Below, in pieces: positions 21,593-31,839 of a stretch of DNA of 64,000 nucleotides. The stretch covers positions 96,973,141 through 97,037,140 of the forward strand of contig NC_080166.1 of NCBI RefSeq assembly GCF_950295315.1, in the 5' to 3' direction. A program made the position numbers and the translations under genes. Under the pieces are notes generated by a model. The model saw only the letters and a program-made list of their open reading frames with translations, was not told the DNA's origin and did no database searches. Source of the stretch: Erinaceus europaeus (taxonomy: Eukaryota; Chordata; Mammalia; Eulipotyphla; Erinaceidae). Positions within the stretch are counted from its first letter, which is position 1, and every line of letters begins with the position of its first letter.

Positions 21593-22630
21593 GTATCTTT
21601 CTGCAGAAAAAAATTAAGAATTTCATTGGTATAGATGAGTTCAGTATAAACCAAACAGAGAAATTAAGAAATGCATTTAAAGTATTATGTGAACTAGAAA
21701 ACCCTAAAAATGCTTGTGTTGCAATACTATGTGATGGACTAATCAAGAACTTGAGTTGTTTTAATTCTATTTTGGAAAATATTATTTAAGCATTATGATT
21801 AAGCATATCTTTATAAGCGTATTTTTCACAGAGATCAACATACCATCTATTTTTTTCATATTCTTTTAATCTGTTACCCAAAACAACTTCACAAAAACCT
21901 ATATGAATGCTTTTTATTTTTTGTAAATAAAACTAATGTTGCATCTTCTTATGAATAATTTAAATAATCTGATAATCAGGAGTTTAGAAATCTTGTAATG
22001 AGATGAATAAATTAAATACTTAAAGGGAAAGATTCCAAGTCATTTATATGCTTGTACAACTCTGGGACCCTGACATTAGTACTTTTGAGTAAACGAAAGT
22101 ATAACTTTTTTTTACTAATCAGCAAAAGACACTTTTGGAAACAAAGCTGCTCAGTGCCATTGTAAAAAAAAGATTGATATTTGATATCTTCTATATTAAT
22201 TTCATAATTCATAGGGTAGAGAGACAAATATATTAGATAACTGTTCCCAGTACTTAAATGCATCAGATTTTTCTGTAACTATGTATATAAAAACACACAG
22301 ACATCTTCCTTTGTCTCATTCCATAAGAAGCAAATTTCTACTCATTGTGCAAATTAAGGTGATGCACACTCAGTATCAAACTATTTTTATCTTTCAAACT
22401 CAAATACAATTTCCTGTCTATCCATCATTCTGTTCTCTAGTAAACCCTACTTTTAGAAAATATGATTGACTGCCATATTACTGAAAAAGTAAGGATTCAA
22501 AATATCTATATTTTTTCATTATATAACCGTATTATTGCATCTTCCAGCAAAAGATATGCTTCAATGGGTGGCAGTATTAATTTCTCTCACTAAATAGATG
22601 TATAGATATACTTAAAATGTTTCTAATAAA
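21593..22630. other. Unassigned AT-rich stretch
   Basis: The first 200 bases are open in one plus frame (about 75 codons to a TAA near 21789), but the protein is unknown to me and has no start of its own outside the LTR. No other feature seen. Confidence 0.35.
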
Positions 22631-22945
22631 GTCATGGGCCCTTTGGAATATATCTAAAATGGAATCCCTAGCTCCTTCCAACATGAAGACCCCAAAATTT
22701 TATCTGTTATGCCTTTACTTTTAGGTTCCTGATTATTGAAAATTTTTTTCTGCTTTATATCATAATGCTTTTCAGTCACCAAGTTGCAGATGCTACCATG
22801 ACTCCAATCTGACTTCCTTGCTTGGGCAGAAAACCTTAATACTGTGTTCTGAAACCTCACCTGGTGGGAATTATATGGAACTGTACCCCTCTTATCTCAC
22901 AATCTTATCAATAACTATTAAATTACTAAAAATATTTTTAAAAAG
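22631..22945 (+). mobile_element. Old L1 3' end
   Basis: It has 'gggccctttggaatatatct', 'ttaggttcctgattattgaa', 'caccaagttgcagatgctac' and 'ggaactgtacccctcttatc', an older relative of the L1 3'UTR at 14942, with internal loss of the segment around 'cagcggggaagcaattac'. Confidence 0.75.
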
Positions 22946-23454
22946 TAAAAAAATTAAAGATTCAGTATATATATTCACTACTGTGTATAGGCACTATTTG
23001 ACATAATCTTTGAGAGCATAAAGAATTTAAATGCGTCAACCAGCATCATGCTGTAGCCACCCTATAACTGCAGCTGACAAAAAAAAAATAAATAAAGAAC
23101 AATGAAAAGTTAACATTATGTAGCGATTGTCTTGTCCAACACTGGCAAGATCTAGTTTGCCAGATTCACTATTAAATCATGGGATCTAAGATCTTTCCAA
23201 AAAAGAGTGATGGGGGCTCCAGGGAAGAAGTAACAAAGTTCAAAATAACAGGAGGGTGTTTGTGTGTTGGCAAAACTCACTGGGGGGGGGGGGGCAGAGG
23301 CCATGGAGATGGCATTTGCTATCAGAAATATATATCTGGAAAAGACAATTGAATAAATTTGAGTAGTTATCTTTTATTGACAGGTAGTAATTAAAATGGC
23401 AAGGGTGGACTTTATTTAAGGGCACAAGCAGAACAAGTAGTGTTTTCCAAAATA
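22946..23454. other. Unassigned; contains a G-run
   Basis: A 14-base run of G lies at about 23281-23294. The rest is not recognised. Confidence 0.4.
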
Positions 23455-23645
23455 ATATTGACTATTTATTTATTTACTTATCTATTTATTTAATAATGAT
23501 TGGCAAGACTGTAGGATAAGAGGGTACAACTGCACACAATTCCCACCACCATACTTCTGCATCCCCTCCCCTCCATTGGAAGCTTTCTTATTGTTTACCC
23601 CTCTGTGTGAAGAAACCCAGGATCATAATGTTGACTTTTAGACCC
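23455..23645 (-). mobile_element. Old L1 3' end, inverted
   Basis: It has 'gactgtaggataagagggta', 'cacaattcccaccaccatac' and 'ttggaagctttcttattgtt', the reverse complement of the L1 3' terminus, beginning with the TTTA-rich tail. Confidence 0.75.
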
Positions 23646-24125
23646 TGTGTAACAAGTATTATTCAGGCCTCTCAAGAGAAATTGAAGGAACAGGAGGTAG
23701 ATCTATAGAGAGGAAGAGATTCTTTTATAGGGAACTGGTTGGCATGATTATGGATGCCAATAAATCCCAAGATTTGCATCCTATGTTATGACTTCAGTAG
23801 GAGTCTTAAAAGACTAAGAACTAGGCAAGTCAGTGGTATAAGTTCTAGTCTAAAGATTAGCCATGTTTGGACTCAACAAGACCCTATAGTTCAATGAATC
23901 CAGAGAGAGAAGAAAACTGATGTTGCAGCTTAACTCCTAAGGATGATTTGACTCTATCTGCAGGAAGGTCAGGCTCTTTGTGTAGAAAATCTAATCAAGT
24001 TGTCACATAAGTGGTCCATCACAGAGAGATCAAAGTTAATCCACCAATGTCTGTATTTGGTGGTGCTATGAAGCTACTTATTTACTTTTCCATTTGGGTT
24101 TTTGTTGTAAATTTATGTTTCATGA
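23646..24125. other. Unassigned stretch
   Basis: No gene or repeat I can name. Confidence 0.35.
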
Positions 24126-24129
24126 TTTC

Positions 24130-24445
24130 ACTCCTCCTAGAAGATTCATTTCATTCTTTCACACACACAGAGAGAGAGAGAGAGATACAGGGAGAGGGAG
24201 AAAGAGAGAGACAGGGAGAGGGAGAGGGAGAGAGAGAGAGACAGGGAGAGAGAGAGAGAGAAGGAGAGAATCAGTAATAGAAGGCAGATACCACAGAAGT
24301 GTGTTCTACCACTTGTGAAGCTTTTTTTTCTTTTTTCTTTTTTTTTGGATGGTGCTCCCCTTTAGTAGTTAAAAACTCAAGTCTGGGCTCTTGTGCATGG
24401 TAAGTTGTGCAATCTACTAAGTGAGCTGTCTCCTGGTTCTCAAAG
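24130..24445 (-). mobile_element. Old SINE with GA-rich body
   Basis: A GA-rich body (24165-24270), 'ccacttgtgaagctttttt', a poly-T patch, 'aagtctgggctcttgtgcat' and 'gtgagctgtctcctggttc' match a reversed, diverged tRNA-like SINE. Confidence 0.6.
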
Positions 24446-24949
24446 TCTTCAATTTATATCTTTTACACCAAGTTAGAACTTTTGAAACAAAAAGAATTGC
24501 CATCCAGACTGTATTAGCAGATAACTAAGTTCAAAATTGACAGAAAACTGTTCATGGCCTATAAGATCTTATATAATGGGCATATTCCTATGTTTGAATG
24601 CAAAAAATACAAGAATGCTGGCTTGTGTTAAGATGACCCATCAACAAATTAACTTTCTAAAACACAATTCTGAGTTCTAAAATAACAGACTCTCACTGGT
24701 TAAGTTAGTCAGCTCTGAACCTCACGCTGAAGTAGGCATGTGGGTCCATTAGCTTGTACTTAATATCAAAGCTCAGTTTATATCCTTTAGTGTTAATACA
24801 AAAGAAAATATCTTTCTTAAAAAAACATCAGTTTTTATATAAGCAACAGATTTTCATAATAAGCCAACATCATAAATTACCCAACTCTGAAGACTTACAT
24901 CCACAAATTTGTTTTAGGCTTGTGACCTTTTTAAAAACATGTTATGTTA
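24446..24949. other. Unassigned AT-rich stretch
   Basis: Nothing recognised. Its end provides the target site of the next SINE. Confidence 0.35.
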
Positions 24950-25228
24950 GGGAGTCGGGCAGTAGCGCAGTGGGTTAAGTGAACATAGTGCAAAGCACAA
25001 GGACCGGCGTAAGGATCCCAGTTCGAGGCCCCGGCTCCCCACCTGCAGTGGAGTCCTTTCACAGGCGGTGAAGCAGGTCTGCAGGTGTCTATCTTTCTCT
25101 CCCCCTCTTGGTCTTTCCCTCCTCTCTCCATTTCTCTCTGTCCTATCCAACAATGACGACATCAATAACAATGATAACTACAACAACAAAACAACAAGGG
25201 CAACAAAAGGAAAAATAAATAATAATAA
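24950..25228 (+). mobile_element. tRNA-derived SINE, young long-family copy
   Basis: It has a well-preserved head, 'gggagtcgggcagtagcgca', A box 'tagcgcagtgggttaag', B-box-like 'agttcgaggcc', 'ccacctgcagtggagtcctt', 'ggtctgcaggtgtctatctt' and 'caacaatgacgacatcaata'. The flanks 'ttaaaaacatgttatgtta' (left) and 'tttaaaaatgttatctt' (right) look like an imperfect target duplication. Confidence 0.92.
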
Positions 25229-25375
25229 AAAAATTTAAAAATGTTATCTTGAATGAGGGCCAGGTGGTGGCACATCCAGTCAAGCACACATAGTACTATG
25301 TATGCACAAGGACCTGGGCAAGGATCTGGGTTTGGGTCCCTGCTCCCCACCTTCAGAAGGGAAGCTTCACATGTG

Positions 25376-26623
25376 GTCGTTCTTCTAGCATTTGCCATTC
25401 TTCGTAGCCAGTCAACAGCGTCAGGTTGAGCCTGATGTAAAGTTTCGAGACCTCCTTTGAATCTGGAGAGGTGGCAGTCGTTGACTATGTGAGTCATAGT
25501 CTGTCTGTAGCCGCAGGGGCAGTTCGGGTCATCTCTGGCTCCCCAGCGATGGAACATAGCGGCGCACCGGCCATGGCCTGTTCGATAGCGATTGAGGAGG
25601 GCCCAATCATAACGTGCTAGGTCAAAGCCGGGTTGACGCTTGCAGGGGTCTGTGATGAGGTGTTTGTTCTTTACCTCAGTGACTGCCAACTCTGTTTCCA
25701 AGAGTCTAGAACAGAGAAGTTCAGTGCAGGCATAGGGGACCAGATTGGGTGACGAGACATCAAGCGTTGGACAGGGTGGGCGAAGATATCTGCGTATATT
25801 GGCAGGTCCGGTCTAGCGTAGACGTGGGAAATGAACTTAGATGCTGCCGCATGCCGACGAATATCTGGCGGGGCGATGTTGCTAAGAACTGGCAGCCATG
25901 GAACCCGGGTGGAACGGATGGTTCCAGAAATTATCCTCATGGAGGAATATAATCTGGAATCGACCAAGTGGACATGGGGGCTACGGAACCATACTGGGGC
26001 ACAGTATTCTGCAGTGGAATAGCATAATGCCAGAGATGATGATCGTAGTGTGGAAGCGCTCGTGCCCCATGAGGAGCTGGCCAGTCTTGCAATGATGTTA
26101 TTCCTCGCGCCCACCTTTGCTGCAGTTTTTATGAGATGCTTGTGAAATGACAGGGTGCGATTGAGAGTAACGCCAAGATAGACTGGCTGGGCTTCATGCC
26201 GGATTCTCGTATTGTCAAGCTGCACATTAAGCTCACGCGAGGCCGAGGCATGGTGTAGATGGAAAACAGATGATACCGTTTTTGCAGTGCTAGGGATTAG
26301 TCACCAGTTTTTACAGTAATCAGATATCAGAGACATGTCTCTCGTGAGTGTTTCCTCGAGGATGTCAAACTTGGATGCCTGAGTTGCACAGCAGATGTCA
26401 TCGGCGTAGATGAACTTCCTTGAAGAAGTTTCTGGAAGGTCACTGATGTAAATATTAAATAGCGTAGGAGCCAGAACAGAGTCCTGGGGGAGGCCACTTG
26501 AGACAAGTCTCCATCTGCTAGACTTGTCACCCAGATGCACCCAGAATCTTCTGTTTTGGAGAAGAAACGATATAGTGTTGGCCACCCATGGAGGCAGGCA
26601 TCTTGAGATCTTGACTAGGAGAC
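25376..26623 (-). mobile_element. Fragment of a jockey/CR1-like non-LTR retrotransposon
   Basis: A 1,248-bp insertion inside a SINE, bounded by an 8-bp duplication 'cacatgtg'. It is far richer in CpG (about 50 by eye count) and GC than its flanks. Its minus strand codes, almost throughout, for the second half of a non-LTR reverse transcriptase that is clearly not L1. It is truncated at the 5' side (no endonuclease, no early RT motifs). At the 3' side the frame is still open where the insertion ends, with no 3'UTR or A-tail visible. This element type is not among the active mammalian LINEs I know, so lineage-specific acquisition is a reasonable suspicion. Confidence 0.8.
25376..26623 (-). pseudogene. 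Partial reverse transcriptase, jockey/CR1-like
   Basis: Reading the minus strand from 26623: 'LLVKISRCLPPWVAN', then 'GLPQDSVLAPTLFNIYISD' (about 26497-26440; the usual G of PQG is D here), then the catalytic 'IYADDICCA' with YADD at plus 26397-26408. The thumb-like part has 'VYLGVTLNRTLSFHKHL', 'SSSWGTSA', 'EYCAPVW' and 'RIISGTIRST'. Near the end is a C-x-C...H...C pattern ('CPCGYRQTMTHIVNDC', about 25485-25535). An in-frame TGA at plus 26301-26303 sits where CGA would be the natural ancestor (CpG decay), and a one-base shift lies near 25671. Otherwise the frame is intact over roughly 400 codons. Function now: none expected. Confidence 0.85.
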
Positions 26624-26825
26624 CACATGTGTTAAAGCAGGTCTTCAGGTGTCTATCTTTCCCTCTCTTTCTATCTACCCTTCCTCTCTCATTTTCTCTC
26701 TGTCCTAGTGAATAAAATAGAAATAAATAAGTAATAAGGAAATAACTGCCACTAGGAGCAGTATATAAGTAGTGCTGGCACCAAGCCTCAGCAATAACCC
26801 TGAAGGCAAAAGGCAAAAAAAAAAA

Positions 26826-27790
26826 AGCCTTGTTGACCTAATAGAAAAAAAGCTTTTCCAATTTCTGTTACCATGTCTACATTATAGGCTTATGTATGAG
26901 TAATCTCCAAAACTATATTTAAATATCTGTTTTACATAATTGGTATTATTAAGAATATACTTCTTAAGTAAAAAAATCTTATCCATTAGAAATATATAAC
27001 TTTTAAACCTAGTCAATTCATAGATTCCTTCATTCAAGTCACAATATTAACTAGAGGATGGAATGTACTTTTTGAACATAGATGAACCATATTATATTTT
27101 ATTAAATATTCACTACATATATAGGAAGATTACATTCACAACCACACTTCTATAAAATAGGTGCTTTTGTAGTAACATTCCCATTTTATGCAAAAGAAAA
27201 CTATTTTTAATAAACGGGAAAACTCCTGAGATAAACACGTTAGGCTCCACTTTTATTAGATAAGATGAACATGAACCAACTATTAAGCTAATAGATCTTT
27301 CTAACAGCATGGGTAATATACAAGGCTCACAAAACTATTAATGGAAAACTCACAGCTCAACGCCTTCTATTTAGCAAACTCCCATCTCTTTACTATAAAT
27401 TACTAACTCTAGTATAATTGCAAAGCTAAATAAATTCCCTAGTGATTACAGACTACAGTCGCAAATCCCAAAAAGCTACACCACAATGTACTTTCTCTAG
27501 GAAAATTAATTATTCCAATTTTAGGCAGCTCAATAGTCAGGATTCAGCCACCAGCTGGCTAATATGTACAGTCTGAGCATTTACCAGCAGGCTGCTGCAT
27601 TAGCAACAGCAAGCTTCCATTTCACAGAAGAATACTGCAAATGCTATGTATAAATGACTCACTCTTGAAGAGCCCTTAAGGCATAAGTGTTTCATCCCCT
27701 TAAATGTTCGGGCTAACTTATTCCACATGATGTCATCAGGATTAATTCTGAGGAAAGCAAAACAAAAGTGCAATGTAGTGCCCTGTGTGC
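26826..27790. other. Mostly unassigned; possible MIR fragment
   Basis: 'aataggtgcttttgtagtaa' followed by 'cattcccattttatgcaaaa' (about 27155-27200) is reminiscent of the MIR core. 27530-27700 is less AT-rich and looks unique. No gene seen. Confidence 0.35.
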
Positions 27791-27824
27791 ATGGGGGGGT
27801 TGGGGGTGGGGGGGTGGGGGGTGG
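27791..27824. repeat. G-rich tract with quadruplex potential
   Basis: Runs of 7, 5, 7 and 6 G separated by one or two bases on the plus strand meet the usual pattern for intramolecular G-quadruplex. Confidence 0.85.
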
Positions 27825-27864
27825 ATAGAATCAGGGATTCTAGAGTTTAGAAATTCCACATTTT

Positions 27865-28062
27865 GGGAGTAGGACTGTAGCACAGCGGGTTAAGTGCAGG
27901 TGGCACAAAGTGCAAGGACTGGCCTAAGGATCCCAGTTCAAGCCCCTGGCTCCCCACCTGCAGGGGGGCTGCTTCACAACAATGATACCAATAATAACTA
28001 CAACAATAAAACAACAAAGGCAACAAAAGGGAATAAATAATAATAATGATAATAATAATAAA
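27865..28062 (+). mobile_element. Young SINE with internal deletion
   Basis: The head is 'gggagtaggactgtagcaca', with B box 'agttcaagcccc' and 'ccccacctgcagggggg', then a direct jump from 'ctgcttcaca' into the tail 'acaacaatgatacc', losing the 'ggtctgcaggtgtctatc' and CT-rich body. It is flanked by a perfect 16-bp duplication 'agaaattccacatttt' (27849-27864 and 28063-28078), so it inserted in this short form or lost the body afterwards. Confidence 0.92.
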
Positions 28063-28078
28063 AGAAATTCCACATTTT

Positions 28079-28865
28079 AGGGCTGTCTGGAAAACTGTTG
28101 TTTAAAGGGTGTAATGGGATATTTCATATTTCCAAAATCCAAGATTCAGGTAGGGTAAAGTTATTTTTTTTTTTATCCCTGAGTCATCAAATGCCACAAA
28201 GAAATACATCTGGATCCTAAGTGTGGGCTAGCTGGATGGATTTTATGGTTTGCAAGTTTTACACAAACAAAAATGCTAAAAAAAAAAAAAGAAAAGGAGT
28301 GGGTGGAAGGAAGGAAAGCTAAATAGTTGGGTAGATGGATAGAGGAAAGGCTAGATGGATGGATAAGTAGAAGGATGAATAACAGATATGTAACAGAATT
28401 AGAAAAGTGTTCAGAGGTAGAATCTACATAGCAATTTTATAAGTATTAATTTCTAATTCTTTCATTTGTATAAAGATGGTCCTATTAAACTTCTGTGGAG
28501 AAATAAAAAGGCGAGGAACACTAAAACTTATTCTCAAAAGGTTCAAAGAAATGAGTTAATCACAGAGGAACTGGATGAAGTTTGAGGGAACTCTTTTGGT
28601 ACAACTTTTGAAACTTACAGTAGATTTGAAATTAATTTCAAAAGAACAAGTACATAGCAGGAATATGTTTCCTAGAAGTTGTGTGTCTTTTGCCTCTTTA
28701 TTTCTTCAGGGAGTGATATGATTTTAGTGTTTTCCTGGTGAAAAGGATTTTATGCTCACTTTACCACAACAAACCTTTTCTGACACACACGTAATGGGTT
28801 TGTGGCTGTGAATGAACACACACACTTGCACAAACCCATTGCTGGTGCTGGTGGATCAACCGATG
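28079..28865. other. Unassigned stretch
   Basis: It has GGAT/GATG-rich patches around 28300-28380; otherwise nothing recognised. Confidence 0.35.
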
Positions 28866-28910
28866 AAGAATAGGCCTTGCCCAAATCTCATCTGGGCAAG
28901 GCCTATTCTT
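28866..28910. repeat. Perfect 18-bp inverted repeat (hairpin)
   Basis: Left arm 'aagaataggccttgccca' (28866-28883), loop of 9 bases (28884-28892), right arm 'tgggcaaggcctattctt' (28893-28910). The right arm runs straight into L1 3'UTR sequence ('acctttgggttcctgataa'). Confidence 0.95.
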
Positions 28911-29360
28911 ACCTTTGGGTTCCTGATAATCAAACAATTTTTCCTGCTTTCTATATGGATGCTTTTCAGCCACCAAGTTGCAGATGCTACCATGGTGCAA
29001 ACCTGGCTTCCCTGGGCAGAGGACCTCACCAATGTGTCCTTGATCCCCCACCTCCCCAGAGCCCTACCACACTAAGGAAGGATGGGAACAGGCTGGGGGT
29101 AAGAATCAAACTGTCAACACCCATGTCCAGTGGGGAAGTAACTGCAGAAGCCAGAACTCCTACCTTCTGCACCCCATAAAGAATTTTGGTCCATACTCCT
29201 AGAGAGGTATAAAGTATAGGAAAGCTTCCAATGGAGGGAGCAGGTACAGAACTTTGGTGGTGGGAATTGCATGGAATTATACCCCTCTTATTCCACAATC
29301 TTGTTGATCATTATTAAATCACTACTACTACTACTAATAATAATAATAATAATAAAAGGT
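28884..29360 (+). mobile_element. L1 3' end (older subfamily)
   Basis: It has 'ccaccaagttgcagatgcta', 'accaatgtgtccttgatccc', 'cagtggggaagtaactgcag', 'ggtggtgggaattgcatgga' and 'cttgttgatcattattaaat', then a (CTA)n/(ATA)n tail at 29318-29356. It is 5'-truncated at the hairpin. Confidence 0.85.
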
Positions 29361-29815
29361 GCAGAAAAATTTTTCCACAAGCTTTTACCTGGCATGTGGA
29401 TCATTATGAGCTCAGGGTATTCATAGCCTTATGGTTTAAAATGAATTGTTAACTTTACCTTAACTACCTAAAAAGAGTGAAGACTAAAAGTATCCACCAG
29501 ATTTAGGACTACCTTCAGAAATCACCTGAAATCACCTTGTTGTTGGAGAAGCCTCTCTATAAGGGATGACAAGTATCTAGTTCCAGAACATCTGGTGTTT
29601 TTTAGGAGTCTGCCCACACTCAGGTCCCCTAGTCTTTCTCTTTGAAATTTAACTTTCTATTCTACTCCTGAGCCTGGGGTAAAAAAAAAAAATCCTTGGT
29701 TTGTTCTATTTACTCTAGAATTTAAAGCCACATAGATGGCCCATGCACACAAAATTAAACCTCTTTTTCTCCTAATCTGTCCAGTGTGTTTTTGATTTCT
29801 GAATCACCCCAATGA
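29361..29815. other. Unassigned stretch
   Basis: No element or coding potential recognised. Confidence 0.35.
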
Positions 29816-29817
29816 AT

Positions 29818-30012
29818 TTTTTTTATATGGAGATAAACTGAGAGGGGAGGGGGAAGACAGAAAGGGAGACACAGAGATACCAGCAGATCTGCTTTACCAT
29901 TTGTGAAGGGATCCCTCCCCCAAAGGTGGGGAGCCGGGGACTCAAACCAGGATCCTCACGCGAGTCCTTGCTTTGTACTATGTGCCCTTAACCCAGTGTG
30001 ACACTGTACAGC
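29818..30012 (-). mobile_element. tRNA-derived SINE, long family
   Basis: It has 'gataccagcagatctgcttt', 'ggtggggagccggggactca', 'caggatcctcacgcgagtcc' and 'cccttaacccagtgtgacac', reversed; the body is shortened. Confidence 0.8.
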
Positions 30013-30145
30013 CAGCAGAAAATTTTCTTCCACTTCTATTGTATGGGCAAAATTAATCCAAAGTGGGCAATTGTTTGAGTGTAATTTATGAAAGAAGTTT
30101 AAACTCCCACCAGTCACTCTTTTGGAAAAAGGTGGTTTTGCTTTT

Positions 30146-30147
30146 CC

Positions 30148-30200
<53 letters not shown>

Positions 30201-30250
30201 TTCCTTCCTTCCTTCCTTCCTTCCTTCCTTTCTTTCTTTCTTTATTTCTG
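30146..30250. repeat. (CTTT)n/(CTTC)n polypyrimidine microsatellite
   Basis: About 100 bases of uninterrupted pyrimidine repeat with mirror symmetry, switching from CTTT to CTTC and back. Confidence 0.95.
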
Positions 30251-30254
30251 TCTT

Positions 30255-31115
30255 TCTGTCTTTCTAAATTTCTAAATTTTCTGTGGAGGTGGAACATGGG
30301 ATTTTCCCTGGAGGGAAGTTTAGAGTGGGAGGAAATTATAAAAGAAAGCACACACTCACTTTTTTTTTTTACATGCATAAATAACATTTCTCAGTTTTCC
30401 ACATAACAATATAACCCCTACTAGGTCCTCTGTCATTTTCTAGGACCTGTACACTGTTCACTTTTAAATTAGTTTCTTGTTATGTAAGACCGAAGCAAAT
30501 ATCCTTTTCTGGAATTCACAGATTGGACACAGAAAGATCCTTGGCTCTACTCACTAATGCAGAAGAATCTCTAGGTCATGGATGAAACTCACCTTGCTAA
30601 TGGAAATGTTCTGGATCGAGACCACCTGTTGTTTTCTTAGTTATTTGCTCCATAGAGAGGAATGCAGAAATCCCAGTAGGAGAGAGAAGTTCAAAGATAT
30701 CCTTTATGGAATATTGTATTCCCTCTGGACTAGGTGGGAAGCAAGTTCTGGAGGGAGCTAAGTAGCAGATCATGTTCTGAGCCTGCAAAGATTGTTCTAA
30801 ACCACTTTGTTTCACTGTATAAAGCCTTCCTGTAGTATTATGAGGAACATTTAGGTATGACCCTACCTCCACATTGGAGCAAAAGGATTCAAAATCTTAA
30901 GGAAAACTCTGGTTACAGGCAGCAAGAGAGGACTTTTAAGGGATCCAGAGTAAGAGTGGTTGGAGTATTGAGTGTGAGTCTTCTCTGTAGTCTCAGTAGG
31001 AGCTTTCCTTGGTCAGGAAGCAGAGGAAGGTGAACATTGATTGCAAGACAGGTGGGGCAACAAGATCGATTATCTGCAGGCAGAAATAGGAAGCATCACA
31101 ATATATTTAGGGACA
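30255..31115. other. Unassigned stretch
   Basis: Moderately AT-rich, no repeat or gene recognised. Confidence 0.35.
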
Positions 31116-31275
31116 ATAGAAAGAGTTCACTGCACATGGCTTGGCACGTGTGTGTCATAAGTTCAAACCCCACCACCACATGGAAGGTGCCATACTACTA
31201 GAGGAAGCTTCAGTTCTGTCTGTCTTTCTCTCTGTCTGTCTATCTATCTACCTATGTATCTAAAAAAATGTCCTC
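31116..31275 (+). mobile_element. Old SINE
   Basis: It has 'gagttcactgcacatggctt', 'cataagttcaaaccccacca' and 'gaggaagcttcagttctgtc', with a CT/TATC-rich tail to 31262; same family as the fragment at 4305. Confidence 0.6.
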
Positions 31276-31467
31276 ATAGGATCGAAATTGAAATCATGTA
31301 TACAGGGAGGCCCTGGCAGAAAAAGGAAAAAAAAAAAAAGGAAAGAAAAATGGGGGGGGTATGAAAAAAAAAGGATAAAATGTCAGGTTGATTCAACAAC
31401 TTGTGTGATTTCTTTTTCTGGAAGAATATAATACACTGAATATTGTTTTAAATTAAAATAAATATGT

Positions 31468-31690
31468 CAGGTCTGGGTGTTGGTGAACTAACTCCCAAAA
31501 GCAGTGTTCAGGGTTTAAGACCCTAGTCCCTACCTGTAGTGGTAATGCTTCACAAGTGATGAAGCAAGGGAGCAGGTGTCTCTTTCTCTCTCCTTTTCTG
31601 TCTCCCTGTTTCCCTCTCCATTTAGCTGCCTCTAGCCAATAACTGGCTAAATACTATGGAAAAAAATGTACATAAGAATAATAAAAAAGT
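31468..31690 (+). mobile_element. Diverged tRNA-derived SINE
   Basis: It has 'caggtctgggtgttggtgaa', 'ctacctgtagtggtaatgct', 'tcacaagtgatgaagcaagg' and 'agcaggtgtctctttctctc', with the tail 'ccaataactggctaaatact'. Confidence 0.7.
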
Positions 31691-31839
31691 TAAAGATATA
31701 TGTATTTTTACTTATTTGTCTCAAAAATAACTAATTTCAATCAGTTTAGTAAAAATATTAGAGCAGGAGGAAGGCTCAGAGCTTACTCACATAAGTTTAC
31801 TTAATATTACAATGATGATGGTGCTATTCTGTGGATCAC

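Larger units (their letters stand above)
25257..26825 (+). mobile_element. SINE split by a foreign-looking insertion
   Basis: The left half (25257-25375) carries the tRNA-like head 'gggccaggtggtggcacatc' ... 'aagcttcacatgtgg'. The right half (26624-26825) resumes with 'cacatgtgttaaagcaggtc', 'ttcaggtgtctatctttccc', the CT-rich body and 'ccactaggagcagtatataa'. 'cacatgtg' is present on both sides of the insertion (25368-25375, 26624-26631), which is where one SINE copy would be continuous. Confidence 0.85.

Noticed and set aside
24950..25030. tRNA-like A and B boxes
   Set aside because: They are the head of a SINE; no cloverleaf with a mature anticodon arm is convincing, so no tRNA gene is called.
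30063..30406. Phe/Leu/Ser-rich frames
   Set aside because: Translation of the CTTT microsatellite.
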